Source: Candidatus Laterigemmans baculatus (GTDB taxonomy: Bacteria; Planctomycetota; Planctomycetia; Pirellulales; Pirellulaceae). Taken from it: DNA of 64,000 nt. The position numbers and the translations under genes are program-made. Where the stretch lies: positions 23,868-87,867 of the forward strand of contig NZ_WRPR01000034.1 in NCBI RefSeq assembly GCF_010367455.1, in the 5' to 3' direction. The notes below the pieces were generated by a model that saw nothing but the letters and a program-made list of their open reading frames with translations, did not search any database and was not told the origin of the DNA. Of the stretch, positions 42,291-51,057 are shown piece after piece (within the stretch, counting starts at the first letter, position 1; each line of letters opens with the position of its first letter).

Positions 42291-43754
42291 CTAACCACCA
42301 CAGCCCCCACAGCCGCCGCCCCCGCAGCCGCCGCCCCCGCAGCCACTGCAACCGGCTCCGCAGCCGCCGGTTGAAGACCCTCGGCCAACCGACGGCGCGA
42401 GCGAAGCGAGCGGCGTAAAACCTTCGATCCCCGCCACCGCTGAGGTTCCGAGTAAGGCGACGCTCATCGCCAGCATGGCAGGCTCGGGGTTCGATTTGCG
42501 ACTTGCTCCGGTCTCGATCAAGCTCTTGGCATGTTCGAGGTATTCTTTGCCCCGGGGCGTCGTCCGAGACCGTCTAATGTTCAAACCAATCGCTGCGATC
42601 GCAAACACCAACATCATGGCCAGCAAGTAGCCAATCTCTTCGCCGAGCGCTAAGCCTTGCACCAGACGCAGACCGCCGATCGCACCGATGAACACTGCAA
42701 TCCAAGTCCCTGCCCTGCTCTGTTGTCCGTATGGATGCCGCAGCCCTTTTTCCTCGAGCCTCGCTTCGATGTGTTCGAAATGAGGCTTGACGATTTCCAT
42801 CAGCTCGCTCGTCGGCTTACCCGATGCAATCGCTGAGTAGAGGTCGCGGTCGATCGCTGGCTGTGTGGGCGGCGCTCCAACCACCTTGAAACTGCTGTAC
42901 CACCACAATCGCTTGGAGGCTTCGATTCGTCGATCTGCGAATAGCCGCGTCAGAGCGACGTGTGCTAACCGAGACCCGCCGCCCGCCAGCACGGCAAGTT
43001 CGTCCGTGCTCAGTTTATTTGCCTCGCCGATCCGGGGGTCGTGGTCCTGGGATACCGAGCGGGAAATGCGGAGTGCAAGCATCGCGATTAGCCCGAGCAA
43101 GCTAAACGCCGCGTAAAAGATTAGGAAGGCGGTGCCACTGATATTGAATGGAAAAATAAAGCCTATGGCAGGAGTCGTCGCAACCTCGCCGGCCAGCGCG
43201 TTGGCCACCACGAGGCTGGTGGGTGGTCCGGCGATACAGCAGGCAATCGCCCCCCCGCCTACCAGGGTGAGACGCTTAGGGATGGCCCACTCGCGACCGG
43301 CGTTCATCCATCGGAACTCGCCAGCGTGGGCAAACCGCTGCGCCGTCGGCGGCCAGATGTCTTGTGGAGGTTCGCTTTCGAAAACCCTCCGGTAGCTGTC
43401 GAGCGTCGCTTGATACCAGTCTCGAAATTTGCCCCCTTCTTCGGGACCGCCGGCTGTCGGCTCATGATGCAAGGGGCTGCCGAGCGTCTCGCCGCAGAAT
43501 CGTTCCCAGTAGGAGCGCGTGTACGTTAGGTGCAGATGCCACGCCTGATCGACGTCTTCGCTCGGCGTCACTGGGTGTCCGCTGCGCATCGCGAGAATGC
43601 AGAAACGGAGGTACTCACGCACGACGCGACTCGCGTAGCCCACGGTCCAGCGGTTTTCGCGAGCCAACCGATCGACGAATCGCAACGTCTTGCTGTCCGA
43701 GTCAATCTCGAACGCTTCGACCCGTGCGACGTATTCTTTCAACGATTCGTTCAT
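42291..43754 (-). CDS. TIGR04222-like membrane protein with CGG tail
   Basis: A 487-residue protein. ATG at 43754 follows a CGAGG site; the frame is open to 43886. The N-terminal part is soluble, with WHLHLTYTRSYW, typical of glycine-rich-domain containing proteins. A TM block at about 175-240 is followed by LSTDELAVLAGGGSRLAHVALTRL, the hallmark of the TIGR04222 region, and a second TM block at about 350-400. The protein ends in a Cys/Gly-rich tail of about 25 residues (CGGGGCGGGGCGG). Function unknown. The Cys/Gly tail is a family trait and could bind a metal or be a site of modification or cross-linking. Confidence 0.85.
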   Translation of the reverse strand: MNESLKEYVARVEAFEIDSDSKTLRFVDRLARENRWTVGYASRVVREYLRFCILAMRSGHPVTPSEDVDQAWHLHLTYTRSYWERFCGETLGSPLHHEPTAGGPEEGGKFRDWYQATLDSYRRVFESEPPQDIWPPTAQRFAHAGEFRWMNAGREWAIPKRLTLVGGGAIACCIAGPPTSLVVANALAGEVATTPAIGFIFPFNISGTAFLIFYAAFSLLGLIAMLALRISRSVSQDHDPRIGEANKLSTDELAVLAGGGSRLAHVALTRLFADRRIEASKRLWWYSSFKVVGAPPTQPAIDRDLYSAIASGKPTSELMEIVKPHFEHIEARLEEKGLRHPYGQQSRAGTWIAVFIGAIGGLRLVQGLALGEEIGYLLAMMLVFAIAAIGLNIRRSRTTPRGKEYLEHAKSLIETGASRKSNPEPAMLAMSVALLGTSAVAGIEGFTPLASLAPSVGRGSSTGGCGAGCSGCGGGGCGGGGCGGCGG

Positions 43755-43957
43755 GCAACCTCGCTGCTCGATCCGACAGCCGGGAACCGCCACCGAACGG
43801 CTCGCTTCCCTGATGCTGCAGCACGCATCTGAGGAAGCAAACCTCGCCAGCCATTGCGTTTTACCGGCTGAGCCGCGCGAGAGCAATCAATCTCGGCCCC
43901 ATCTCCCAAATCCAAGGGCGACCGAATGCGCGGAACGCGGAACGAGCGGCGTTGTGC

Positions 43958-45094
43958 CTACACCGGAACCGGTGCGTTCTCGGCGATCAACCGCTCGCGT
44001 TTGAGTTGTTCCCAGAGCTCCGTCGGCGTTTGAGTGACGACCGAGAGCACGTTCTCGATGACTTGTTCACCGGTGCTGGCGCCCGGAATGACGGAGCTGA
44101 CGACTTTCGGGGCGCTGCAGAACTGTAACGCCACGGTGCGGAGATCGACTCCATGCTCGCGGGCGATTGCAGAGATCCTTTCGCCTTTTTCCCGAATCTT
44201 GGGGGGCACTTTCGGCTGGTAGTTGTACCGCTCTTTACCTGCCAAGTAGCCGGAGTTCAGCGGCGCACCGACGACGATCGATACGCCTTGTTCATCGCAC
44301 TTTGGGAACAGTCGATTCAGCGCATCTTCGTGGTCCACGACGGAGTACTGTGTCGCTAACAGAAACAGGTCCGGGTCGGCCACCTCGAGGGCCCGTAGGC
44401 ATGGTTCAATCGTATTCACACCAAAACCCCAGGCTTTGATTATCCCCTCGTCGCGCATTCGGGTCAGCTCTGGCATCGCTCCTTTCGCCGCCGTCTCGAA
44501 ATGCTCGGTCCATTTGTCTCCGAAGTAGTCAGGTGAAAGGTCATGGATAAACACGATGTCGAGCCGCGAAAGCCCCATCCGATGAAGACTCTCCTCCACT
44601 GAACGACGCGTTCCTTCCGCGGTGTAGTCGATGTGAAAATCGAACGGCGAAGGAGCTTTCCACATCGTTTCAGGAGCTTTTTCGGCCGGTGTGAGGATAC
44701 GGCCGATCTTGGTCGAAATCACATACTCGTTGCGAGGTTGGTCAGCTAAGAAATGGGCCATTCGCCGTTCGCTGACTCCAAGTCCGTACCAAGGGGACGT
44801 GTCAAAGTATCGCACGCCTGAATCCCAGGCAGCCTGCATGACCTGGTCGGACTGCCTTCCCGTGAGCGGCGCAAATGCAGTGCCGATCGCCACTCCACCC
44901 AAGCCGATGCGGAACGGCGGGCGATAGTGCCCACTGTCCGACGACTCGTTCATCGGCAGGGCGCCACCGGCCGGACCGATGGCGCGATTCGCTTCTTCGT
45001 CAGCAGCCGCCGGCGCACCGGACGCGGGCGTTCCAAGTGTGCTGGCGGCAGCGGCAAAGGCGGCAGTGCTGAGAAAGGTGCGTCGAGTGGGCAT
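43958..45094 (-). CDS. Exported aldo/keto reductase
   Basis: A 378-residue aldo/keto reductase with a TAT-type N-terminus (MPTRRTFLSTAAFAAAAS), so probably exported already folded with NADP(H). The ATG at 45094 is preceded by GGAG and is preferred over the ATG at 45109. Core residues visible are the Asp/Tyr pair in FDTSPWYG, Lys in STKIG, and His in FIHDLSP. The final IPGASTGEQVIEN is the cofactor-binding segment. Planctomycetes have many such paralogues; the substrate is not visible. It is the same strand as the split LamG protein, with 234 bases between. Confidence 0.9.
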   Translation of the reverse strand: MPTRRTFLSTAAFAAAASTLGTPASGAPAAADEEANRAIGPAGGALPMNESSDSGHYRPPFRIGLGGVAIGTAFAPLTGRQSDQVMQAAWDSGVRYFDTSPWYGLGVSERRMAHFLADQPRNEYVISTKIGRILTPAEKAPETMWKAPSPFDFHIDYTAEGTRRSVEESLHRMGLSRLDIVFIHDLSPDYFGDKWTEHFETAAKGAMPELTRMRDEGIIKAWGFGVNTIEPCLRALEVADPDLFLLATQYSVVDHEDALNRLFPKCDEQGVSIVVGAPLNSGYLAGKERYNYQPKVPPKIREKGERISAIAREHGVDLRTVALQFCSAPKVVSSVIPGASTGEQVIENVLSVVTQTPTELWEQLKRERLIAENAPVPV

Positions 45095-45328
45095 TGCTCG
45101 GGACTCCATGATTGCGCCGGCGGAGTTGCCAATGCACGCGAGTGACAACCTCAGATCCCCCGGACCGGTGATCGCTGCCTGGGGTTCGCAGCACACCGAG
45201 TGCCACCCGCCACCGCCGCGATCCTCGTCTCAAGCGGACGCGGACTCGTCGCGAATGTCAGAGGCGCTCCGGCCACCATGTGGCGGAGGGTCTTCTTTGA
45301 GAGGAGACAAAAGGGAAAGCTGCCCTCC

Positions 45329-46948
45329 TCACTCTTCGGGACTCGTCATCGCAAGCGCTGCGATCTCAGCGACGCCGAGCGCACGGCGGTAGATTCGGAC
45401 ATCCGCTAGCTCGCCACTGAGCGGACCGTTGGTGCCGTGGCCGAGACGTAGCGGTTGGTCCGCGTCGACCTCAAAGCTCGCAGCGTCGAAGGGCGGAGTC
45501 TGAGCAACCTGCTTGCCGTCGACATAGAGGGTCAGCCGATCTGCGGATTTGACCGCCGCGATCGCGTGCCAGCCCGGCGATATGGACCGCTCCCAGGCGG
45601 CTTGCTGCCCGGCGGAGTACGCGAAGATCTTTCCGGAGGGGAGCGTGCTGGCGAATGCCTGGCCATCATGTTCCGCCATCGTCCAGACCCGGCGGTATTT
45701 CACGTCCGGCGTGAGCTCGAGTCGGGCGAGCTGCTTCCATGCCGTTCCACCTTCGTAGCTGTAGACCTCACCGAGCGGCAACGTGCCCGCAATCAAACGG
45801 CCATTGTGAACCATCATCCCCATGACTTCGAGCTCCTCGCCAAGGCGGCCGACATCGGTCCACCGATCGATGCCGTCAAAGCGATAGACGCGCCCGCTAG
45901 GCCAGGTGCCGACATACATTTGGCCTTGGTACTGGGTGAAAGAATAGGTTTGAGTGTTGTCGCCGAGTTGCCCGCAGTTGGTCCACCTGTCGCCGTCAAA
46001 TCGGTAGACGTGCCCACCGTCGTAGCTCCCGGCATAGATGTGCCCGTCGTGGACCGTTAGCGGCACGACCCGCCGCGGTTCCTTGTTCTGGGTCTGCGGG
46101 TCGATCCCCTCCGGCACCGGGAGCGCCGTCCATCGCCCCTGCCCTTCATAGCGAAAGAACCCGGCCGGCTTGTACAGCGACGAGGCATAGAGTTGGCCGC
46201 GGAACACGACCAACCCGCCGACGGCCTCGGTCTGGGGCAACTGGCCGCAATCGGTCCAGCGAGTGCCGCCTTCGTAGCGAAACACCTTGCCTCCGAGCAC
46301 AAGGTTCTCCGATTCCCGCAAAGCGGAGCCAGCCACGCGGTACTTTCCGGTGCCGACATATAGCTTGTCTTGATGGACCGCCATTGCGGTTACGGCGTTC
46401 GACTGATCGGGAGCGCCACAGTCGATCCACTCGTGGTCGCCCGCATAGCGATAGACCCGCCCCGATTCGTTCTTTTCCGGCTCGCAGGTGCCGGCAAACA
46501 ACGAACCCTCGTGGACAGCCATCGAAAAAGCGAACAGCGCATTGCCTGGTCGGCCGCAATCTCGCCACTCGGTCGCCCGGTCGTCGTCGATGCCGAACTG
46601 CAGGTGCCGTGCGTTCGGCTGGTTTGATGTCACGCCTGAACTGCTCTTGAGCGTGAGGTGGTAACCACGCCGCGTCCGTGCGTCGTAGCGGCAGAGCAGG
46701 TCGCCCGTCAGTCGGTCGAGTTCGTCATCCACCTTCACCCAAGTTGCGATCGAGAAGTCGCCCTGGCCCAACTCGGGCACTTCCTCGGCAGGAATCTCCC
46801 GCGGTTCGCTCACCTGCGGCCAATGAGCGGCCAAGCCGCGGTCCAGTTCAATCGAGTTCTGTGCGTCGCGCTGAAGCGGAGTCTCTGCCTGGCCATCAGC
46901 CGAAAAAGCCAGGAACAACACAGTCAGAAGAAGTGGTCTGCAGTTCAT
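45329..46948 (-). CDS. Exported LamG protein with inserted beta-propeller
   Basis: A 539-residue protein with a signal peptide (LLLTVLFLAFSADGQA). A LamG/concanavalin-like domain begins at about 60-120 (FSIATWVKVDDE, GYHLTLK, LQFGIDDDRATEW). The chain then enters repeating blades of about 45-50 residues with the pattern VYRYDG..W..CG....V (about 125-440), a five-to-seven-blade propeller. The LamG fold resumes only at about 460-535 (GWHAIAAVKSADRLTLYVDGKQV, LRLGHGTNGPLSGELADVRIYRRAL). The propeller is therefore inserted inside the LamG domain. The role may be binding of a glycan or surface ligand outside the cytoplasm; no catalytic residues are visible. Confidence 0.8.
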   Translation of the reverse strand: MNCRPLLLTVLFLAFSADGQAETPLQRDAQNSIELDRGLAAHWPQVSEPREIPAEEVPELGQGDFSIATWVKVDDELDRLTGDLLCRYDARTRRGYHLTLKSSSGVTSNQPNARHLQFGIDDDRATEWRDCGRPGNALFAFSMAVHEGSLFAGTCEPEKNESGRVYRYAGDHEWIDCGAPDQSNAVTAMAVHQDKLYVGTGKYRVAGSALRESENLVLGGKVFRYEGGTRWTDCGQLPQTEAVGGLVVFRGQLYASSLYKPAGFFRYEGQGRWTALPVPEGIDPQTQNKEPRRVVPLTVHDGHIYAGSYDGGHVYRFDGDRWTNCGQLGDNTQTYSFTQYQGQMYVGTWPSGRVYRFDGIDRWTDVGRLGEELEVMGMMVHNGRLIAGTLPLGEVYSYEGGTAWKQLARLELTPDVKYRRVWTMAEHDGQAFASTLPSGKIFAYSAGQQAAWERSISPGWHAIAAVKSADRLTLYVDGKQVAQTPPFDAASFEVDADQPLRLGHGTNGPLSGELADVRIYRRALGVAEIAALAMTSPEE

Positions 46949-47476
46949 GTCCGGTTCCCTACCCCGTTTTGCGCGAAGTTTGCTTCCGTTTTATTGACTC
47001 TAACGAAAACGATGTGCGTGAGCTTATGCCTGTAAATTGCCGAAAGATGAGGGAAACACGAAGGACACGAAGGACACGAAGAGCACGAAGGAAAGGAGTT
47101 GATCTGAACCACGGATAACGCGAATGATACGAACTTTTAGCCGTCGGATCTCCCATTCATCCGCGTTCTCTGTGCTATCCGCGGTTCCTCCCCCTTTCCG
47201 TGCTTTTTCGTGTCCTTCCGTGGCCACCCTTCGTGTTATTCGTGGTTGTTTCTACGGTCAGGTGCGCACATCGATTCCGTTAGAATCAGCATAATCTCAA
47301 CTGTACGGTCGGCATTGTACTCGCGAATGCTGGACATCCCTCCGTCGGCGCCAGGCATATAGTGTGGTGGAATTCCATTGGCGGATGTTCACAGTACCAT
47401 GCCGGGGAACTTTCTGGTCTCATGGCTCAGCGACCGAAGATGCTCGCCCACCATCCTTGGGGCGTGCGCGCCGCGA
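46949..47476. other. Intergenic region with dispersed palindromic repeat
   Basis: This 528-base region lies between the start of the LamG/propeller gene and the end of the SUMF1-like gene on the minus strand. It holds copy 2 of the dispersed repeat at 47029-47300. I see no gene in the remainder, and no convincing promoter or RNA. Confidence 0.5.
47029..47300. repeat. Dispersed palindromic repeat, copy 2
   Basis: This is the second copy of the element at 32158-32430, colinear with it over about 270 bases by eye. In this copy the left arm reads CACGAAGGACACGAAGGACACGAAG-type repeats and the right arm CTTTTTCGTGTCCTTCCGTGG, so the palindrome is clearer. An internal second stem joins CCACGGATAACGCGAATG to ATCCGCGGTT-type sequence. 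Flanking TTCCGTTAGAATCAGCA matches copy 1. Confidence 0.7.
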
Positions 47477-48556
47477 TCACTCGTGGCTGCGTGGTAGGCC
47501 CAAGCAGATACGGAAACCGTCCCGCGAGTCGGAATAGTGGGGACCGGCGAGTCCGAGCCGCACGGCACAGCGGGCATTGCCGGGAACATCGAAGTAATTG
47601 CCTCCTCGGCAGACCGGCCGCGGATTTTCCTCGACCGTATAGAGTTGTTCGTGGCCTCCTTCGGCATCGAAGTGGTCCAGGATGACTTCCCAAACGTTGC
47701 CGCACATGTCGGCTAGCCCAAATCCGTTGCGGCCTCGTTCGCCGTAGTGATCGACCGGTGAGACGAACGCAAAGCCGTCGCTCCACGGAGCACTCGCCAG
47801 CGGCCACTTCTGATTCCGGTCGGGCAAGAAGTCGACCGCAGAAATATTCAAACGCCCTTCCCCCTCGCTGAGCTCGTTGCCCCACCAAAAGTAATTGCTT
47901 TCGGTGCTCCCGCCACGGCACGCATACTCCCACTCGGCTTCCGTGGGAAGGCGATACTCCAGTCCTTCTGGCAGCCGCCCCGCCTCGCGCTCGTGGTCGG
48001 TAAGCCACTTCGCGAAGGCTCGGGCGTCCGACCAACTGACGCACACCACTGGGAAATCGTCGCGCAGCGGAAATTGAAAGTTTGGATCGCGCCAGCTCTT
48101 TCCACTCATCGGTTCCCACGGATGAGTCACCGCGGTCGTCAGATTGTAGCTGGTCCACTCGGGGTTGAAACACTGTGTGTGCCCGCCCGGTTTCTCGGCA
48201 TCGGTGACATACTTGGTCTCCTCCACGAACCGCCGAAACTGACCGACGGTGACTTCCGTGCGGCCCATCCAGAACCCATCCGACACGCGCATCTTGCGCG
48301 GCTCTTGCCCCTCGTACGACTCACGCTCGGTCCCCGGTGTGGCTCCACCTTCGATTCCTGTGGCCCAGCTTTTCTCTTCCGGCGTACTGCCCATCAAGAA
48401 TTCGCCGGGCGGGATGTACACCGTTTCCAGCAATACCCCGCCACCGAGGTCTGCTCGCTGGACGCTGCCCTGCAGCGGCTCGTCGCCGCGCGCCGCGGCA
48501 ATCCCGACGCTGCTGATGGCCATCGCGCATAAACTCAACACAACTCCAGGACGCAT
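47477..48556 (-). CDS. SUMF1/FGE-like exported protein
   Basis: A 359-residue protein with a signal peptide (VVLSLCAMAISSVGIAAARG). It has the formylglycine-generating enzyme (SUMF1) fold: IPPGEFLMGST, FWMGRTEVTVGQFRRFV, PVVCVSWSDARAFAKWL, YRLPTEAEWEYACRGG, FGLADMCGNVWE, CRGGNYFD and the C-terminal GFRICL. Genuine FGE uses two Cys five residues apart near the end (Cys336 and Cys341 in human FGE). Here only the second is visible (NARCAVR); the first position is Pro. It is therefore likely a binding or pseudoenzyme version, or has another role. GGAAAG precedes the ATG at 48556. Confidence 0.85.
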   Translation of the reverse strand: MRPGVVLSLCAMAISSVGIAAARGDEPLQGSVQRADLGGGVLLETVYIPPGEFLMGSTPEEKSWATGIEGGATPGTERESYEGQEPRKMRVSDGFWMGRTEVTVGQFRRFVEETKYVTDAEKPGGHTQCFNPEWTSYNLTTAVTHPWEPMSGKSWRDPNFQFPLRDDFPVVCVSWSDARAFAKWLTDHEREAGRLPEGLEYRLPTEAEWEYACRGGSTESNYFWWGNELSEGEGRLNISAVDFLPDRNQKWPLASAPWSDGFAFVSPVDHYGERGRNGFGLADMCGNVWEVILDHFDAEGGHEQLYTVEENPRPVCRGGNYFDVPGNARCAVRLGLAGPHYSDSRDGFRICLGLPRSHE

Positions 48557-48583
48557 GGTGCTTTCCTATGAAGGCGGTGACAG

Positions 48584-48615
48584 AGGTGAGATACAATGCA
48601 GGTGAGATACAATGC
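48584..48615. repeat. 16-bp direct tandem duplication
   Basis: AGGTGAGATACAATGC occurs twice in direct succession (48584-48599 and 48600-48615), just upstream of the SUMF1-like gene's start. It is a recent-looking duplication in the promoter-proximal region. Confidence 0.8.
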
Positions 48616-48789
48616 GATTTAGCACAGCTGCGGAGGCATCGGCCTGTGTGCTCACTCAGACGGATTGTAACCAACTTCAGACCCGGTGGTTGCACGGATC
48701 GTAGGCTGCGCAGCAGCGTGGCAGCGGTCTGTTCAGCCCGGTAACATCCAGGGGCAAGCTCCGTCTTCCTGCGCCGTGGAGAATTCCCG

Positions 48790-50436
48790 ATGTGGTTCTG
48801 TCGCCGAACGCTGTTCTTGATCCTCTGCTTGCCGTCAGCTTCCCTTTTGGCCGAGGCGCCAGGCCCTCCCACCGCAGGCCCGCCCACCGCAGACCCGCCC
48901 ACCGCAGACCCGCCCGAACGTGTTCATCGCATATCGCAGGAGGAGTACGAGGCGACGCTGCACTACTGGGCTCGTCAACATCCCGAGACCGTGACGCTTG
49001 AGCGGGTCGCCGAGTCGAGCGGCGGAATGGGCATCTTCCTTCTGAAAATCACGAACTCCGATGCAGACGACCGAGACAAACAGGTCGTCTTAATCACGGC
49101 GCTGCACGGCGGCCCTGAACGCTCCGGTTCCACGACGGCGCTGCACTTCATCGAATGGTTGTTGAGCGAATCGCCGGAAGCTCAAGAGACGCGGCGCAAG
49201 CAGATCGTGTTAGTGATGCCAATCAACCATCCGGAGGCGTTTTTTCAAACCGACCGTTTCCGCAACCCCGCGAACATCGACCCCTATACCGGAGGTGGAC
49301 CTCAGCACTGGGACCTTACCCGATTGAAATACACCTCGGCCGAACAGGCTCCGGAAGTGCAAGCGGTGCTAGAGGTCGTCGATCGTTGGAAACCCGAAGT
49401 CCACGCGGACCTGCACGGAACAGGCCTGCAAGAGTATCCGCCGGAGAGGCTCGGCGATCGCACGCGGTATCAGGGCCAGACGATGTTCGAGGTCACCGGT
49501 TCCGCGTATTCGAACTTTGCGCTGCGACCCTGGGACTGGCGAGTGACCGAGGCGATGGTCCGTGCCGGCGAAGAGGCCGGCTTTCCCTCCGACCGCTTCG
49601 AAGCGGATGCCCAACGTTCGCTCGGTGGCCCTGCGATGGCTCCGCTGGCCGATCGCAACTGGCCCGGACAGGCAAATTTCTATACGGCCCAGTACGGCTA
49701 CGCCAAGTATCACACGATGGTGACCGCCCTGGAGATTGGCTGGGAACAGAGTGGTTTGGCTCGCCTGCGAGGATTGTTGCGCATCGGCAACGGTCGATGG
49801 CAGAGCGAGCCTGAGCTGGGATACCCCGTCGATCGCGTGCAGGCCTTCGCTGGACACTACGTGACCTCTTACGGCCGCACTGCCGCTGCACGACGACGAA
49901 GCCGCGTCGAACTATGGCAACAACAGGGCGGCTTCACCCAAGCAATGCTCTATCCTCAGACCGATGGCCGCGACACGTACTTCGTTGCTACATCCCCGGC
50001 CGCCGCCAGCGGTTTTCAGAAAGAGCTCGATCCGTTTTTTGCCTCGATTGCGCAACGTCAAGACATCGATTTCGAATCGTTTCATCGCTTCGTTCGCCGA
50101 GGGCCCGAGGTCCAACTCGCGGTGGCTCCGGGAAGCCTGCCGAGCGAACTCCCCCCGCCGATTCAGCACGGCATCGGCTTCCGGCTGCGATTGCCATATC
50201 AGGATTTGAGAGTCGACGCAGTCATGGTCAACGGTCAGCCGTTGGAGCAGGACGCGGAACATGGCTACCAAAGCTGGCTAGCAAACGGTTACACGCAGGT
50301 TCAGGTGAATTTGCCCCCCGAGGTCTCGGCCCACCAAGATCTATTTCTAATCACCTGTGAATACACGCCGAGTGAGCAACGCCGGATCGGCTGGACCCCT
50401 CCACCGGAAGTGCTGAAGCAACTCCGCTCCAAATGA
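48790..50436 (+). CDS. Exported M14-like zinc carboxypeptidase
   Basis: A 548-residue protein with a signal peptide (TLFLILCLPSASLLAEA) and a Pro/Thr linker of three 15-bp-encoded repeats (48868-48912). The catalytic domain resembles M14: ITALHGGPERSGSTTALHF, a second His in DLHGT, Asn in PINHPEAFF and the late ALEIGWE Glu. The usual first zinc motif is HxxE; here His and Glu are spaced HGGPE, one residue longer, and may be a subfamily variant. Substrate and full fold are unproven. It is divergent from the SUMF1-like gene and separated from it by 233 bases. Confidence 0.7.
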   Translation: MWFCRRTLFLILCLPSASLLAEAPGPPTAGPPTADPPTADPPERVHRISQEEYEATLHYWARQHPETVTLERVAESSGGMGIFLLKITNSDADDRDKQVVLITALHGGPERSGSTTALHFIEWLLSESPEAQETRRKQIVLVMPINHPEAFFQTDRFRNPANIDPYTGGGPQHWDLTRLKYTSAEQAPEVQAVLEVVDRWKPEVHADLHGTGLQEYPPERLGDRTRYQGQTMFEVTGSAYSNFALRPWDWRVTEAMVRAGEEAGFPSDRFEADAQRSLGGPAMAPLADRNWPGQANFYTAQYGYAKYHTMVTALEIGWEQSGLARLRGLLRIGNGRWQSEPELGYPVDRVQAFAGHYVTSYGRTAAARRRSRVELWQQQGGFTQAMLYPQTDGRDTYFVATSPAAASGFQKELDPFFASIAQRQDIDFESFHRFVRRGPEVQLAVAPGSLPSELPPPIQHGIGFRLRLPYQDLRVDAVMVNGQPLEQDAEHGYQSWLANGYTQVQVNLPPEVSAHQDLFLITCEYTPSEQRRIGWTPPPEVLKQLRSK

Positions 50437-50458
50437 GGACCGGGTATGCGTCGGGCTG

Positions 50459-50860
50459 CTAAGAGAGGATCTCTGCGTTGGGCAGTCCCGCGCGAAGCAG
50501 TTCGATTCCATGGGGTGTGAGCTGCGTGTCCGCCACGTCGATGTAGTTCAGAGCCATGCCGACGAGAGTGGCAACCGCTGCATCGGTAACTTGCGTCCCG
50601 CACAGGTTGAGTCGCGTGATTCGAGGGAGCTGCGCGATCAGCTCAATCGCGCGGTCGGAAATGGCAGTCTTCCAGAAGCTGATCCCTTCGAGATTCGTAA
50701 GCGGCAGTAGCGCTTCGACGTCAGCGTCGGTGATCTCTATTTGGCTGAAGTTGATGTCCACGATGTCCTCGTCCGGGATCTCCTGCCGGCTTCGAAAGGG
50801 TTCGCCGAGGAACGTGAAGCGAACTCCTCGGTCGGTTAAGGCGATCAAAGCGGCATCCAT
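50459..50860 (-). CDS. Leucine-rich-repeat-like hypothetical protein
   Basis: A 133-residue protein with several Leu-rich strands separated by about 23 residues: DIVDINFSQIEITDADVEALLPL, LEGISFWKTAISDRAIELI, ITRLNLCGTQVTDAAVATL and YIDVADTQLTPHGIELL. This is the RNI-like LRR pattern of planctomycete 'leucine-rich repeat' proteins, with ITD/TD turn motifs. No signal peptide is seen, so it is probably cytoplasmic. No function can be assigned. It converges with the M14-like gene. Confidence 0.65.
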   Translation of the reverse strand: MDAALIALTDRGVRFTFLGEPFRSRQEIPDEDIVDINFSQIEITDADVEALLPLTNLEGISFWKTAISDRAIELIAQLPRITRLNLCGTQVTDAAVATLVGMALNYIDVADTQLTPHGIELLRAGLPNAEILS

Positions 50861-50980
50861 CGAATATTTCTCGAACTAAAACCGTTGTATTAACTTTCCG
50901 GCGAACTGTAGAGAAGTTTCGAGAGGTTCTTATTTTCAAGGCGGTGGAAGGCGAGGTCTGATTCCGCTGCGGTGACCGGA

Positions 50981-51054
50981 TCAGCTGTTTTCTCGTCGAA
51001 ACTGATCCAAGAACGTGCGCATGAACTGCTCACGCTCGGCGGCCAGACGCCGGC
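50981..51054 (-). pseudogene. 3' remnant of an HD-hydrolase gene copy
   Basis: These 74 bases encode RRLAAEREQFMRTFLDQF then RRENS and a stop. That is nearly identical to the C-terminus of the intact HD-domain hydrolase at 56949-57557 (RRLASEREQFMRTFLDQF QRETS). The rest of the gene is absent; the arsC stop lies only four bases upstream of it. I read it as the surviving end of a duplicated or deleted paralogue. DNA identity by eye is about 80-85 percent. Confidence 0.75.
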
Positions 51055-51057
51055 GCC

